26,958 nucleotides of DNA from Promethearchaeota archaeon. Its GTDB lineage: Archaea > Asgardarchaeota > Lokiarchaeia > Sigynarchaeales > SOKP01. Below the pieces are notes generated by a model. The model was not told the origin of the DNA, searched no databases, and was given only the letters and a program-made list of their open reading frames with translations. Position numbers and translations under genes: made by a program. The stretch covers positions 1 to 26,958 of the forward strand of contig SDNV01000024.1 in assembly GCA_004524515.1 (NCBI GenBank). The letters are read 5' to 3'. Shown here one piece after another: positions 1-6,815 of this stretch (position 1 is the first letter of the stretch; every line of letters starts with the position of its first letter).

Positions 1-182
1 CCATCAGAAAGATTATAAGAATTTAATCCCATAATAGTGTAGGCTAAAGTAGATTTTCCGGAACCATTCGGACCAATAATGGCATGTATGGATCCTTCTT
101 TCACTCCGAAAGAAACATTATTGACAATTACACAGCGCTGATCAAGGGTAGGAATCGTCACATTCTTTAGTTCTAACAGCAT
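1..182 (-). CDS. sufC: SufC-like ABC ATPase, N-terminal part only (runs off window start)
   Basis: The minus strand opens with ATG at 182-180 and reads about 60 residues before leaving the window. The reading begins MLLELKNVTIPTLDQ and carries the Walker A motif GPNGSGKST followed by LAYTIMG, the form typical of SufC ATPases (GPNGxGKSTLxxxIMG). SufC is the soluble ATPase of the SUF iron-sulfur assembly machine and works with SufB/SufD scaffold proteins; those would lie before position 1 if this is an operon. The iron-sulfur assignment gains support from cysteine desulfurase and IscU genes elsewhere in the window. Because Walker B, the signature motif and the C-terminus are missing, another ABC ATPase remains possible. 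Confidence 0.75.
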   Translation of the reverse strand, partial: MLLELKNVTIPTLDQRCVIVNNVSFGVKEGSIHAIIGPNGSGKSTLAYTIMGLNSYNLSD

Positions 183-362
183 TTTTCTACTATCAACTCC
201 GAGTGATTTTCATGATTAAGATATAATATGTATGATATTTAATAAAATGAAATATTGTTTCCTTTAGAGATTTTTCTAGGATTTATTATGAATCAATTTT
301 TATATATAGCCAAGTAATATTAAACATAGTATCAATAAATCGTTTTAATTGTTAAATGTCTT

Positions 363-366
363 GGTG
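363..366 (+). promoter_or_regulatory. Shine-Dalgarno site deciding the PAC2-A start
   Basis: GGTG at 363-366, continuing into GGTGAT, sits six bases before ATG at 373. This matches the AGGTGAT consensus complementary to the 16S 3' end and favours ATG 373 over the upstream in-frame TTG at 349. Confidence 0.5.
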
Positions 367-372
367 ATTTTT

Positions 373-1164
373 ATGGTTAAAAAAGAATATATATGTGAGA
401 AGGGGAAAAATAGTAAAGTTGTAATAGAAGATATTTCATTTCAAATCAGGGAAGGCGCAACATTACTGTTAGGTTTTGCAGGGGTGGGTCTCATTGGACC
501 CATTATTACTAATACTATCGTAGAGCAAATACATGATATAAAAGAAATTGGTTTTATAACATCTGATCTCTTACCTCCCATCTCTATATTTTACGCGGGA
601 GAGCTTAAACATCCATTTAGATTATATTACTCTCCACAGCATAATTTGATAGTGGGAACTGCAGAAGTACCATTCCAAATGACCTCAGCATATAATGATC
701 TAGCTAGAACTATATGTAATTGGGCATTAAGTGAAGATGTGAAAGCTAAAGAAGTAGTTGTTTTTCAGGGAATTCTTAAACAAGGAATGATTGATGATTT
801 TCCGGTATATTTTGCCACCGAAGAAGGCTTAAACGAAAAATTTGAAAAATTAAATTTAGAGAAATTTGAGCGGGGTATTATTACAGGGCCTGAGGCCACC
901 ATCATTAATGAAACTTTAACAAACCGATTAAGCGCAGTAGCTTTATTCACGCACGTTTATCAGATTCCAACACCGGAAGGTGCAGCTGCGATAATCGAAG
1001 TGCTAAATGAAATTTATAATTTAAATATCGAAACATCAAAACTTATAGAACAAGGGAAGGAAATCAAGGCTAAAATGCTTGAATTAGCCCAGAAAACACA
1101 ACAATATCAAACACAACAATTACCAACCTCTGGATCTGAAGGGTATAATCAGTTTTACCAATAA
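373..1164 (+). CDS. PAC2-family proteasome assembly chaperone-like protein, copy A
   Basis: This 263-residue protein belongs to the PAC2 family, which includes archaeal PbaA/PbaB and eukaryotic PAC1/PAC2. The glycine-rich segment LLGFAGVGLIGPIITNTIVEQI near residues 30-52 and TPEGAAA near residue 205 are characteristic. I chose ATG 373 over the upstream TTG 349 because the downstream paralog starts at the homologous MVKKEYIC and a ribosome-binding site fits. A Gln-rich, probably flexible segment leads to the C-terminal tripeptide FYQ. This matches the HbYX rule (hydrophobic-Tyr-any) by which PAC proteins and activators dock into the 20S alpha ring. Family membership is clear; the exact proteasome role is inferred. 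Confidence 0.88.
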   Translation: MVKKEYICEKGKNSKVVIEDISFQIREGATLLLGFAGVGLIGPIITNTIVEQIHDIKEIGFITSDLLPPISIFYAGELKHPFRLYYSPQHNLIVGTAEVPFQMTSAYNDLARTICNWALSEDVKAKEVVVFQGILKQGMIDDFPVYFATEEGLNEKFEKLNLEKFERGIITGPEATIINETLTNRLSAVALFTHVYQIPTPEGAAAIIEVLNEIYNLNIETSKLIEQGKEIKAKMLELAQKTQQYQTQQLPTSGSEGYNQFYQ

Positions 1165-1277
1165 TTTCATATTTTTTATTTCTAGGTTTTAAATTAATTT
1201 TTATATTTCTTTTTCCACTAAATAAATTAAGAATGATTCATTAAAAATTTTAAGATATCATTAGAGATGCGTATTGA

Positions 1278-2072
1278 ATGGTTAAAAAAGAATATATCTG
1301 CAATGCAGGTAAAAAAAGTAAAATTGTGATTGAGGATTTTTCTGTTCAAATCGGGGAAAATGCAACTTTAATATTAGGATTTGCCGGTATTGGGCTTATT
1401 GGGCCTATTATTTCGAATTCGCTTATAGAACAAATTCCCGATATTAAAGAAATAGGATTTGTTACGAGCGAATTTTTACCGCCCATAAGCGTATTCTATG
1501 AAGGAGTACTTAAACATCCTTTTCGATTATATTACTCTCCTCAAAATAATCTAATTGTGGGAATTTGTGAAGTTCCATTTCAGGTAACTACAGCCTATAA
1601 TGATTTATCTAAAACAATTTGTAATTGGGCTTTATCAGAAGATGTAAAAGCAAAAGAAATTGTAATATTTCAAGGTATTCCGCAACGTGACATAATTGAT
1701 GATTATCCTGTTTACTATGCTGCTGAAGCTGCGATGATTGATAAATTAGGGAAGTTCGGAATCGAGAAAGTAGATAAAGGGATAATTGTGGGTCCTGAGG
1801 CAACTGTATTAAATGAAGCGCTAACAAATAGATTATGTGCTTATGCGCTTTTTACTCCGGTGTTAGAAATTCCCACTCCCGAAGGCGCAGCAGCCATTAT
1901 TGAAGTATTAAATCAGATTTATAGCTTAAAAATTGACACCTCTAAACTTATTGAAGAAGGAAAAGAAATCAAGGCAAAAATGCTGGAATTAGCCCAAAAA
2001 GCTCAGCAATATCAAAATCAACAGCAACTTCCAGCACAGCCTGGACAAGAATATACAAGATATTTCCAATAG
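1278..2072 (+). CDS. PAC2-family proteasome assembly chaperone-like protein, copy B
   Basis: This 264-residue protein is a tandem paralog of the gene 113 bases upstream, alignable end to end: both start MVKKEYIC, share GFAG[VI]GLIGPII and PTPEGAAAIIEVLN, and end in a Gln-rich tail. The C-terminus here is YFQ, an aromatic variant of the HbYX docking motif. Two PAC2 paralogs side by side are consistent with a hetero-oligomer like eukaryotic PAC1-PAC2 or archaeal PbaA/PbaB, although the similarity looks recent. The 113-base gap is AT-rich, and I see no strong ribosome-binding site of the AGGTG type before the ATG. A role in 20S assembly or as a proteasome-binding cap is inferred from the family. 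Confidence 0.88.
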   Translation: MVKKEYICNAGKKSKIVIEDFSVQIGENATLILGFAGIGLIGPIISNSLIEQIPDIKEIGFVTSEFLPPISVFYEGVLKHPFRLYYSPQNNLIVGICEVPFQVTTAYNDLSKTICNWALSEDVKAKEIVIFQGIPQRDIIDDYPVYYAAEAAMIDKLGKFGIEKVDKGIIVGPEATVLNEALTNRLCAYALFTPVLEIPTPEGAAAIIEVLNQIYSLKIDTSKLIEEGKEIKAKMLELAQKAQQYQNQQQLPAQPGQEYTRYFQ

Positions 2073-2224
2073 ATTTTAAATTTCTTTTTGTAATTTTTTT
2101 CTCATCAAAAATTTTAGAATTCTCATTTTATCTTCTAAATTTTATTAAGCTCTAAATATTTTATTCTTTTTTGTCAAACTTAGTGAATGAGCAATAAAAG
2201 TAACTAATAAAAAATTAGTGAAAT

Positions 2225-2234
2225 AAAAAAAAAA
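2225..2234 (-). terminator. Oligo-T transcription terminator after membrane protein A
   Basis: A run of ten A on the plus strand is T10 in the direction of transcription, 45 bases after the stop codon of the minus-strand gene ending at 2279. Oligo-T tracts without a hairpin are the usual archaeal terminator. Confidence 0.5.
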
Positions 2235-2278
2235 GGAATTTTATTAAAAATTTATTATGGATTTAGCCTATTATTGGT

Positions 2279-2734
2279 TTAACCGCCGAGAGCAGTTTCT
2301 CCTCCACTGCTTCCACCGCTAGCTCCAGCGGCTCCAGATGCCACTACGATTACAACAAGTATAGCAATTATTATAATCATTAGTATGATTGTAATGATAA
2401 AAATTATGATTAAGACAACGATTACAAATACTAAAGATTCTCCAAATTCTTTATCATAAATTTTCATGACAATTATTGCCCCCAGTATAATATTAATAAT
2501 AAGAGCAATTATACTCGACCAAATAGGTAATACAATACTTAGTGCAAGATTGACAATCAAACTTACGATAAACCATAATAGATTCACAATAATTGCATTT
2601 TTCCAAGAGTCATCCCAACCCTTTTTCTTAGCATACCATCTAGTAACAATAATTCCAAGTATAAATGCTAATATTGCGACTATTACTACTGCGACAAGTA
2701 TAACTAAAATTATTGCCTCATATTGTAATAACAT
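2279..2734 (-). CDS. Four-helix 'TRW...GW' membrane protein, paralog A, with Gly/Ser tail
   Basis: This 151-residue integral membrane protein has four predicted helices at about 7-31, 47-65, 68-92 and 100-131. After helix 1 a cytoplasmic-looking motif, TRWYAKKKGW followed by KNAIIVNLLWF, is shared with the genes at 3134-3529 and 5478-5894; a second shared motif is KIYDKEFGESLVF before helix 4. A 20-residue Gly/Ser/Ala tail ends in ETALGG. Upstream AAGAGG lies seven bases before the ATG. I do not recognise a named family. Function is unknown; the basic loop and hydrophobic helices suggest a small scaffold or sensor in the membrane, but this is only a description of its build. Confidence 0.8.
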   Translation of the reverse strand: MLLQYEAIILVILVAVVIVAILAFILGIIVTRWYAKKKGWDDSWKNAIIVNLLWFIVSLIVNLALSIVLPIWSSIIALIINIILGAIIVMKIYDKEFGESLVFVIVVLIIIFIITIILMIIIIAILVVIVVASGAAGASGGSSGGETALGG

Positions 2735-2912
2735 TATTTTTCCTCTTATGAGATTTTCGTTATTATAAATATTAAGTTTTAATTAGATTAGGTTATTAAG
2801 AATTTAAATATCAAATTCTCTTATTAAAATAAATTCAGATTAGAAATATGATGAATAATATGAAGATTATATATATTTTAATAAATTTTAGACAAGATAG
2901 TCCAATTGATAT

Positions 2913-2987
2913 CTAATGCTTTGATGAATTTTCCTTTTTTTCCTTAAATCCATGTTCATATAACTTGTCGGTTATAGATTTCCTTTT
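2913..2987 (-). pseudogene. Fossil of the C-terminus of a second DUF2085-like gene
   Basis: On the minus strand this reads KSITDKLYEHGFK and then an unrelated extension to a TAG stop. The intact gene at 3772-4323 ends KPITDKLYEHGFKK. At DNA level 2944-2981 matches 3779-3816 at 35 of 38 positions. A stop lies just upstream in frame and no further similarity is visible, so only about 15 codons survive. It sits 210 bases upstream of paralog A, just as the intact gene sits upstream of paralog B, which indicates an old duplication of the two-gene unit. The rest of the gap 2735-3133 holds no gene that I can support. Confidence 0.7.
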
Positions 2988-3043
2988 GTTTCAATAATGG
3001 TAAATAATCAAAAAAAACATCTAGTAAAAATGTAGCAAAAAAT

Positions 3044-3053
3044 AAAAAAAAAA
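3044..3053 (-). terminator. Oligo-T transcription terminator after membrane protein B
   Basis: T10 in the direction of the minus-strand gene. It lies 33 bases beyond the TAA at 3086-3088, the same spacing as for the gene ending at 4457, which suggests the ancestral end of paralog B was that TAA rather than the TGA at 3134. Confidence 0.5.
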
Positions 3054-3085
3054 GTTAATTATAATTTTAATAATTTCTTATGGTT

Positions 3086-3133
3086 TTAGCTGCCTAAGGC
3101 AGTAGTTCCTCGACTGCTTCCGGCGCTAGACCC
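3086..3133 (-). pseudogene. In-frame tail of membrane protein B cut off by a TGA codon
   Basis: After the TGA at 3136-3134 the same frame continues GSSAGSSRGTTALGS and ends in TAA. Paralog A carries the homologous tail GASGGSSGGETALGG at its C-terminus. The tail is therefore a formerly translated part of paralog B, separated by a single stop codon. A CGA-to-TGA or GGA-to-TGA change, a base-call error or readthrough would each explain it. Confidence 0.75.
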
Positions 3134-3529
3134 TCAATATGCTCCTGTACCAAGTACGACCGCCAGTATGATTACAACTAATATAATCGTGAGAATGATC
3201 CAAATAATTATCAAGAATATCCATACTATTATAATAAATACTAGAGATTCTCCATATTTTTTGTCATAGAGTTTACCTGCAACAATAGCACCGATAAAAA
3301 GGTCTATAATGAGAGCAACGATGAAACCTACCAATGGAATAAAATTACAAAGAATACCAACAATAAGCCAAAATAGATTTAAGATAAGCGCTGGTTTCAG
3401 TTCTGCATTCCAACCTTTTTTACGGGCTCTCCACCTAGTAACAACAACTCCAACAAGAAAAATAATAATCCATATTACAATACCAATAAGTAGCATAGCA
3501 GCATAATAATCTGCTCCTTGTAAAATCAT
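3134..3529 (-). CDS. Four-helix 'TRW...GW' membrane protein, paralog B (tail truncated)
   Basis: This 131-residue membrane protein aligns with the genes at 2279-2734 and 5478-5894. It has four hydrophobic helices, the loop TRWRARKKGW followed by KPALILNLFWLI, and KLYDKKYGESLVF before the last helix. It ends ...VVLGTGAY at a TGA, and the frame beyond still encodes the Gly/Ser tail seen in paralog A. It lies downstream of the DUF2085-like gene on the same strand with a 242-base gap that has its own promoter-like elements. No named family is recognised. The membrane location is clear from composition; the role is unknown. Confidence 0.78.
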   Translation of the reverse strand: MILQGADYYAAMLLIGIVIWIIIFLVGVVVTRWRARKKGWNAELKPALILNLFWLIVGILCNFIPLVGFIVALIIDLFIGAIVAGKLYDKKYGESLVFIIIVWIFLIIIWIILTIILVVIILAVVLGTGAY

Positions 3530-3568
3530 ATTTAAACCCCAATTGTTTTATATATTTTTTAAATAAAA

Positions 3569-3579
3569 TTGGTAAGTAA
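3569..3579 (-). promoter_or_regulatory. Shared upstream motif TTACTTACCAA, copy 1
   Basis: On the minus strand TTACTTACCAA lies 40 bases before the start of membrane protein B and is followed by an AT-rich TATA-like stretch. The same 11-mer lies 48 bases before the start of the gene at 4457-4672. In both cases it is about 120 bases from a conserved 44-base repeat. I read it as part of a shared promoter. Confidence 0.4.
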
Positions 3580-3697
3580 AAATGTCACTACTCGAGTATT
3601 AAAAGATATTCATATTACAAATAATCGGAAATGTGGCAAATTTAGGTTAAATCTCACATTTTAGTCAAAAAATTAAGATTTAAATTATGATTTTTTT

Positions 3698-3741
3698 TTC
3701 ATGACTTTTTCAATAGATTATAAAAAAGAACTTAAAATTAG
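3698..3741. repeat. 44-base upstream repeat, copy 1
   Basis: Positions 3698-3741 match 4851-4894 at 41 of 44 positions, with the last 29 bases (3713-3741) identical. Both copies lie 169-179 bases before the start codon of a small minus-strand membrane-protein gene. They may mark the edge of a duplicated segment or a shared upstream regulatory region. Confidence 0.8.
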
Positions 3742-3771
3742 TAAAAATGGGTATACATTGCAAAATTTTTA

Positions 3772-4323
3772 TTATTTTTTAAATCCATGTTCATATAATT
3801 TGTCGGTTATGGGTTTCATGGCAGGGCAAGAATCCCAATCTCCTTTATATTCACATTGCTCACATTCTTTTAATATATGGGTCATTCTTATGTATGATAT
3901 AATAAAAATAAAACCCCCAATCGGGATAATTGCTAAAATTTTAAAAATAAAGAATACGGGAAAAAAAATAATTGAGACTAAATATAGTCCTACTCCAATT
4001 CCTGTCGATATTTTAGAGAAAACTTTCAAAAATTTGTATTTTGTAAGACCCAATATATTTAAAATGATTGGTGAAAAGAAAGCGAAGGAAATGAAAAACA
4101 TAAATGCTAAGTTGTAAAAAGTAAAATCAATAAATAACAAACTAAAAATAATAGTAAGTAATATTACGGGATAAAATGTGAAACATCCAATACATAACTT
4201 ATATTTTCCAATATGATACACATGGTCGTCAAAATTCTCGCAATTAGGATGATCCGATAATAAAATTGGTTTTAAATCTGAGAGAAGTAGTTTAAATCTT
4301 GCATATTTTATTTTGAGATTCAT
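3772..4323 (-). CDS. DUF2085-like membrane protein with C-terminal Cys motif
   Basis: This 183-residue protein begins with a soluble segment HPNCENFDDH followed by KLCIGCFTFYP, a His/Cys pattern like DUF2085 membrane proteins (C-x-C-x-G near the first helix). About four hydrophobic helices follow, between roughly residues 50 and 150, then a Cys-rich tail CEQCEYKGDWDSC and PITDKLYEHGFKK. The Cys/His residues on both sides of the membrane part could bind a metal or form disulfides. I chose ATG 4323; a TTG at 4341 would add six residues. It lies upstream of paralog B, and a fossil of a second copy lies upstream of paralog A. Function unknown. Confidence 0.7.
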   Translation of the reverse strand: MNLKIKYARFKLLLSDLKPILLSDHPNCENFDDHVYHIGKYKLCIGCFTFYPVILLTIIFSLLFIDFTFYNLAFMFFISFAFFSPIILNILGLTKYKFLKVFSKISTGIGVGLYLVSIIFFPVFFIFKILAIIPIGGFIFIISYIRMTHILKECEQCEYKGDWDSCPAMKPITDKLYEHGFKK

Positions 4324-4413
4324 ATAATCTACTTTGATCAAGTTATTTGTATATATTAAATAGAATGTTTTAAAAAATAAAAAAATTCTATTATAGTGTT
4401 TAGAGAGAACAAT

Positions 4414-4424
4414 AAAAAAAAAAA
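4414..4424 (-). terminator. Oligo-T transcription terminator after the 71-residue membrane protein
   Basis: T11 in the direction of transcription, 33 bases beyond the stop at 4457. The sequence around it resembles the terminator region of membrane protein B (A-run, then TTAATT and TAATAA-like bases), so the 3' flanks as well as the 5' flanks of these two genes appear related. Confidence 0.5.
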
Positions 4425-4456
4425 TTAATTTAATTATAATAAATTCAATTGTTTTA

Positions 4457-4672
4457 TTACTTTTTTCTTACTAATATATAAATGATTAATCCTATACAGC
4501 CAAGGCACCACACTACGAAGAACCAGACAATTGGATTATCCATACCTCTCTTTTTCGCATCTTTATAAGCCCAGTAAGCAACTAAAATCCATATAATCCA
4601 AATAATGACCATAACAATATAAAATGCTGCCATGGCTGCCATATAAGCTGCTTCATCTGCTTGTCCTAACAT
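4457..4672 (-). CDS. Two-helix small membrane protein (PLDc_N-like motif)
   Basis: This 71-residue protein has helix 1 at about 14-34, a short basic loop YKDAKKRGMDNPIVW, helix 2 at about 48-67, and ends in RKK. The YxDAxxRGM...P..W...GLIxYxxxRK pattern resembles the N-terminal membrane segment of phospholipase-D-like proteins (PLDc_N), which also occurs as stand-alone small proteins. GAGGGT lies about seven bases before the ATG. Its upstream and downstream flanks resemble those of membrane protein B although the coding sequences are unrelated. No function can be given. Confidence 0.78.
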   Translation of the reverse strand: MLGQADEAAYMAAMAAFYIVMVIIWIIWILVAYWAYKDAKKRGMDNPIVWFFVVWCLGCIGLIIYILVRKK

Positions 4673-4719
4673 TTTTTTAACCCTCGATTTTTCATTATTT
4701 TGTTTTTAAAATTTAAAAG

Positions 4720-4730
4720 TTGGTAAGTAA
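4720..4730 (-). promoter_or_regulatory. Shared upstream motif TTACTTACCAA, copy 2
   Basis: The minus strand reads TTACTTACCAA followed by CTTTTAAAT, which could serve as a TATA-like element, 48 bases before the ATG of the 71-residue protein. It is identical to the motif at 3569-3579 and lies at nearly the same distance from the 44-base repeat. Confidence 0.4.
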
Positions 4731-4850
4731 TTGAAGGCAACACGAGATTAAAAAAATATCGCTCCTTTAAATATAATTTATACATAATTGCTAAAAAATA
4801 AAAATATATTTTATTGAAATGATTTTTAATAGGAAAACTGTGAATTTAAA

Positions 4851-4894
4851 TTCATTACTTTTTGTATAGATTATAAAAAAGAACTTAAAATTAG
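4851..4894. repeat. 44-base upstream repeat, copy 2
   Basis: Partner of 3698-3741 (41 of 44 identical; 4866-4894 exactly so). This copy lies in the 282-base gap between the divergent genes at 4457-4672 and 4955-5404, which otherwise holds only AT-rich sequence. Confidence 0.8.
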
Positions 4895-4954
4895 CTAAAA
4901 GCTATAATCAATATAAAAGCATTTGAAGAAAATTTATGATTCAATTATAAAGAG

Positions 4955-5404
4955 TTGTTTGAAATTAAGGAAAAATTTATACCAGTTCAGATAGATCAAA
5001 ATTTATGTATGAGATGTGAAAGATGCCTTAAAGCTTGTAAAGCAAATGCAATTTATTTTGAACATGGGATTCGATTAGTGGATTATAAGAAATGTAGGGC
5101 TTGTTTAAACTGCGTTCAGGTTTGTCCAAGGAATGCGATTCAAGTTACTTCCATCCAAATTCCAAATCAAGTGGTATCTATAAAAATTGATCATGAAAAA
5201 TGTACGATGTGTGGAAAATGCCTTGAGGATAATGGAAAATTTTGCCCTAAAAATTTATTTTACATAGATAAAGTTAAAAAAGATGGCAATGATGTAGATG
5301 GAATCAAGTTTAAGTTTAAGGAAATTGCGAAATGTCAAGGTTGTTTAAAATGTGAACTTAGTTGTCCTGAAAATGCCATCAAACCGGTAAAATTTGAAGC
5401 CTAA
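4955..5404 (+). CDS. Ferredoxin with four [4Fe-4S]-type cysteine motifs
   Basis: This 149-residue electron carrier has four cysteine motifs: CMRCERCLKAC, CRACLNCVQVCP, CTMCGKCLEDNGKFCP (with a seven-residue spacer) and CQGCLKCELSCP. All sixteen cysteines expected for four [4Fe-4S] clusters are present. The third motif's longer spacer and charged surroundings suggest one non-standard cluster. It is predicted soluble, with no signal peptide. The start is TTG at 4955: there is no in-frame ATG upstream before the stop, and I see no convincing ribosome-binding site, so the exact start is uncertain. The redox partner cannot be told from context; neighbours are membrane proteins. It is the only cluster-bearing product found near the iron-sulfur assembly genes of this window. 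Confidence 0.85.
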   Translation: MFEIKEKFIPVQIDQNLCMRCERCLKACKANAIYFEHGIRLVDYKKCRACLNCVQVCPRNAIQVTSIQIPNQVVSIKIDHEKCTMCGKCLEDNGKFCPKNLFYIDKVKKDGNDVDGIKFKFKEIAKCQGCLKCELSCPENAIKPVKFEA

Positions 5405-5477
5405 ATATAAGAATAATCTTACAATTTTTTAGTATTATTGTATAAAATAAAAATTCTTGATAATCTGCTTAATTTCT

Positions 5478-5894
5478 TTATATTGCTAAGAGAATTATAG
5501 AAAAAATTACAATTAAGATGAGATAAATAATAAAATAGAATAATAATAAGACAATAAATATAAAAGATATGAAAATTAGAGATTTTTTATATTTTTGTTC
5601 ATAAATCCTAGAAGCAATTAAAGTCCCAATAAGTATATTTGTAACAAAAGCACAAATTACAGCTAAAAAAATACCATTTACCACAAAAATAAAAATAATA
5701 GAAAAAAATAAATCTATAATCAACCAAAACGAATTTAAGTGAATTGAACTTTTATAAGAATCGTTCCAACCATATTTTATTGCCCACCATCTTGTAATTA
5801 AAGTTCCAAGTAAAAATTTTATAAATAACACTAATATTGTGGTAAATAAAAGAGCTAAAAATCCTTGACAAAAGCTAATTTCTTGGAATAACAT
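5478..5894 (-). CDS. Four-helix 'TRW...GW' membrane protein, paralog C
   Basis: This 138-residue, very hydrophobic protein aligns with the genes at 2279-2734 and 3134-3529. It has TRWWAIKYGW after helix 1, then KSSIHLNSFWLI, and IYEQKYKKSLIF before the last helix. It is the most diverged of the three: the Gly/Ser tail is absent and the protein stops at ...IILLAI right after helix 4. It is convergent with the ferredoxin gene across a 73-base gap. No name or function can be assigned beyond membership in this local family. Confidence 0.75.
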   Translation of the reverse strand: MLFQEISFCQGFLALLFTTILVLFIKFLLGTLITRWWAIKYGWNDSYKSSIHLNSFWLIIDLFFSIIFIFVVNGIFLAVICAFVTNILIGTLIASRIYEQKYKKSLIFISFIFIVLLLFYFIIYLILIVIFSIILLAI

Positions 5895-6052
5895 AGAATT
5901 TCAAGTAAAAAATTTAAATTTTATCTATAATTTGCTTTTTAGATTTGGTGATTAAAGCTAGTTAATTTATTTTAATATACTATCTTTTTTAGATTATATT
6001 ATTAAAATCAGAAGCCTATAATTTTTAACAATTACGATGATTTTAAGTAAAT

Positions 6053-6060
6053 AGGAGTGA
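6053..6060 (+). promoter_or_regulatory. Shine-Dalgarno site selecting a TTG start
   Basis: AGGAGTGA ends seven bases before TTG 6068. The next ATG in frame (6077) would be sixteen bases away, so the site supports the TTG start. Confidence 0.6.
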
Positions 6061-6067
6061 ATTTGAA

Positions 6068-6787
6068 TTGAAAAATATGGACAGAAGGGAGATGGTATGT
6101 TGGAGTATCATTGCTTTTTTGATGATTTTTAGTTTTATCATCTCGTTAATTTACAAAAAACCGGAAGATATTTTATTTTCTATGGCAGTGGCTTTATATT
6201 TTTTCAGACCGTATGCTATTCTCACGCATGTAATCTTTATTACAATCCTCCTACAGGGTATTATTTTTCAAAAAATTAATGACGAGTTATATGCGGGTTT
6301 GATGGGTTTTATAGCCATCACGACTACTATAATTGGGCTGCTTTTTATGCTTATCCCCGAAATTATCCTTTTTGCTTTGATTTTTGTGTTGACGATGAAT
6401 GCTTATTTCAAAAAACAATTGCGATGGGATTTACAAAACACAGATGTGATTTCGCGCATATTTGGGGCAGTAGGTTTTATTTTTGGATTTTGGTATTTAT
6501 TTTGGGTGGAAGAACCTATTTGGGTGAATGCGTTAATATTATCTCCTTTAGGAATTTTGAACAGCCCTACCCTTTTGATTATTTGTGGTTTTCTTTGTTT
6601 AAATAGAGAACCGAGGTCAAACAAATTAGAATTAGCTGTATCGATCATCTCTTTATGGATAGGACTAATGGGAGTAATAAGATTTGGAATATTAATTGAT
6701 AGTGCATTGATTATAGTAGCTTCATTCCTCTTAATAAGAGTAGGGGCTTCTATTCATCGGGAAAATATTTCTGTTAATCAAGAATAA
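6068..6787 (+). CDS. Polytopic membrane protein of unknown function (about eight helices)
   Basis: This 239-residue protein has roughly eight hydrophobic segments spread over its whole length, beginning with WSIIAFLMIFSFIISLIY after a short basic N-terminus (KNMDRREM) and ending with a short polar tail. No catalytic motif or conserved metal-binding pattern is visible. A good ribosome-binding site at 6053-6060 points to the TTG start rather than ATG 6077. It is convergent with the flavoprotein gene, with stops 28 bases apart. I do not recognise the family; a membrane-embedded structural or transport part is possible but not shown. Confidence 0.75.
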   Translation: MKNMDRREMVCWSIIAFLMIFSFIISLIYKKPEDILFSMAVALYFFRPYAILTHVIFITILLQGIIFQKINDELYAGLMGFIAITTTIIGLLFMLIPEIILFALIFVLTMNAYFKKQLRWDLQNTDVISRIFGAVGFIFGFWYLFWVEEPIWVNALILSPLGILNSPTLLIICGFLCLNREPRSNKLELAVSIISLWIGLMGVIRFGILIDSALIIVASFLLIRVGASIHRENISVNQE

Positions 6788-6815
6788 ATAAATTGTTGAT
6801 AAAATTAATTAAAAA

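Noticed and set aside
349..372. TTG 349 as the start of the first PAC2 gene
   Set aside because: The paralog begins at the Met corresponding to 373, and GGTGAT is placed correctly for 373.
2279..2734. C-terminal Gly-Gly of membrane protein A as a ubiquitin-like tag processed by the JAMM proteins
   Set aside because: The protein is a four-helix membrane protein with a Gly/Ser tail; paralog B's tail would end Gly-Ser and paralog C has no tail, so the di-glycine is not conserved.
3134..3136. TGA in membrane protein B as a selenocysteine or reassigned codon
   Set aside because: Paralog A has Ala/Gly in this region, not Cys, and other genes here end at TGA normally. A simple nonsense change explains it.
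3701..4117. Plus-strand open frame of 138 codons overlapping the DUF2085-like gene
   Set aside because: It overlaps the minus-strand gene almost fully. The minus strand carries the Cys/His motifs, hydrophobic helices and the duplicated C-terminus, so the plus frame is a shadow.
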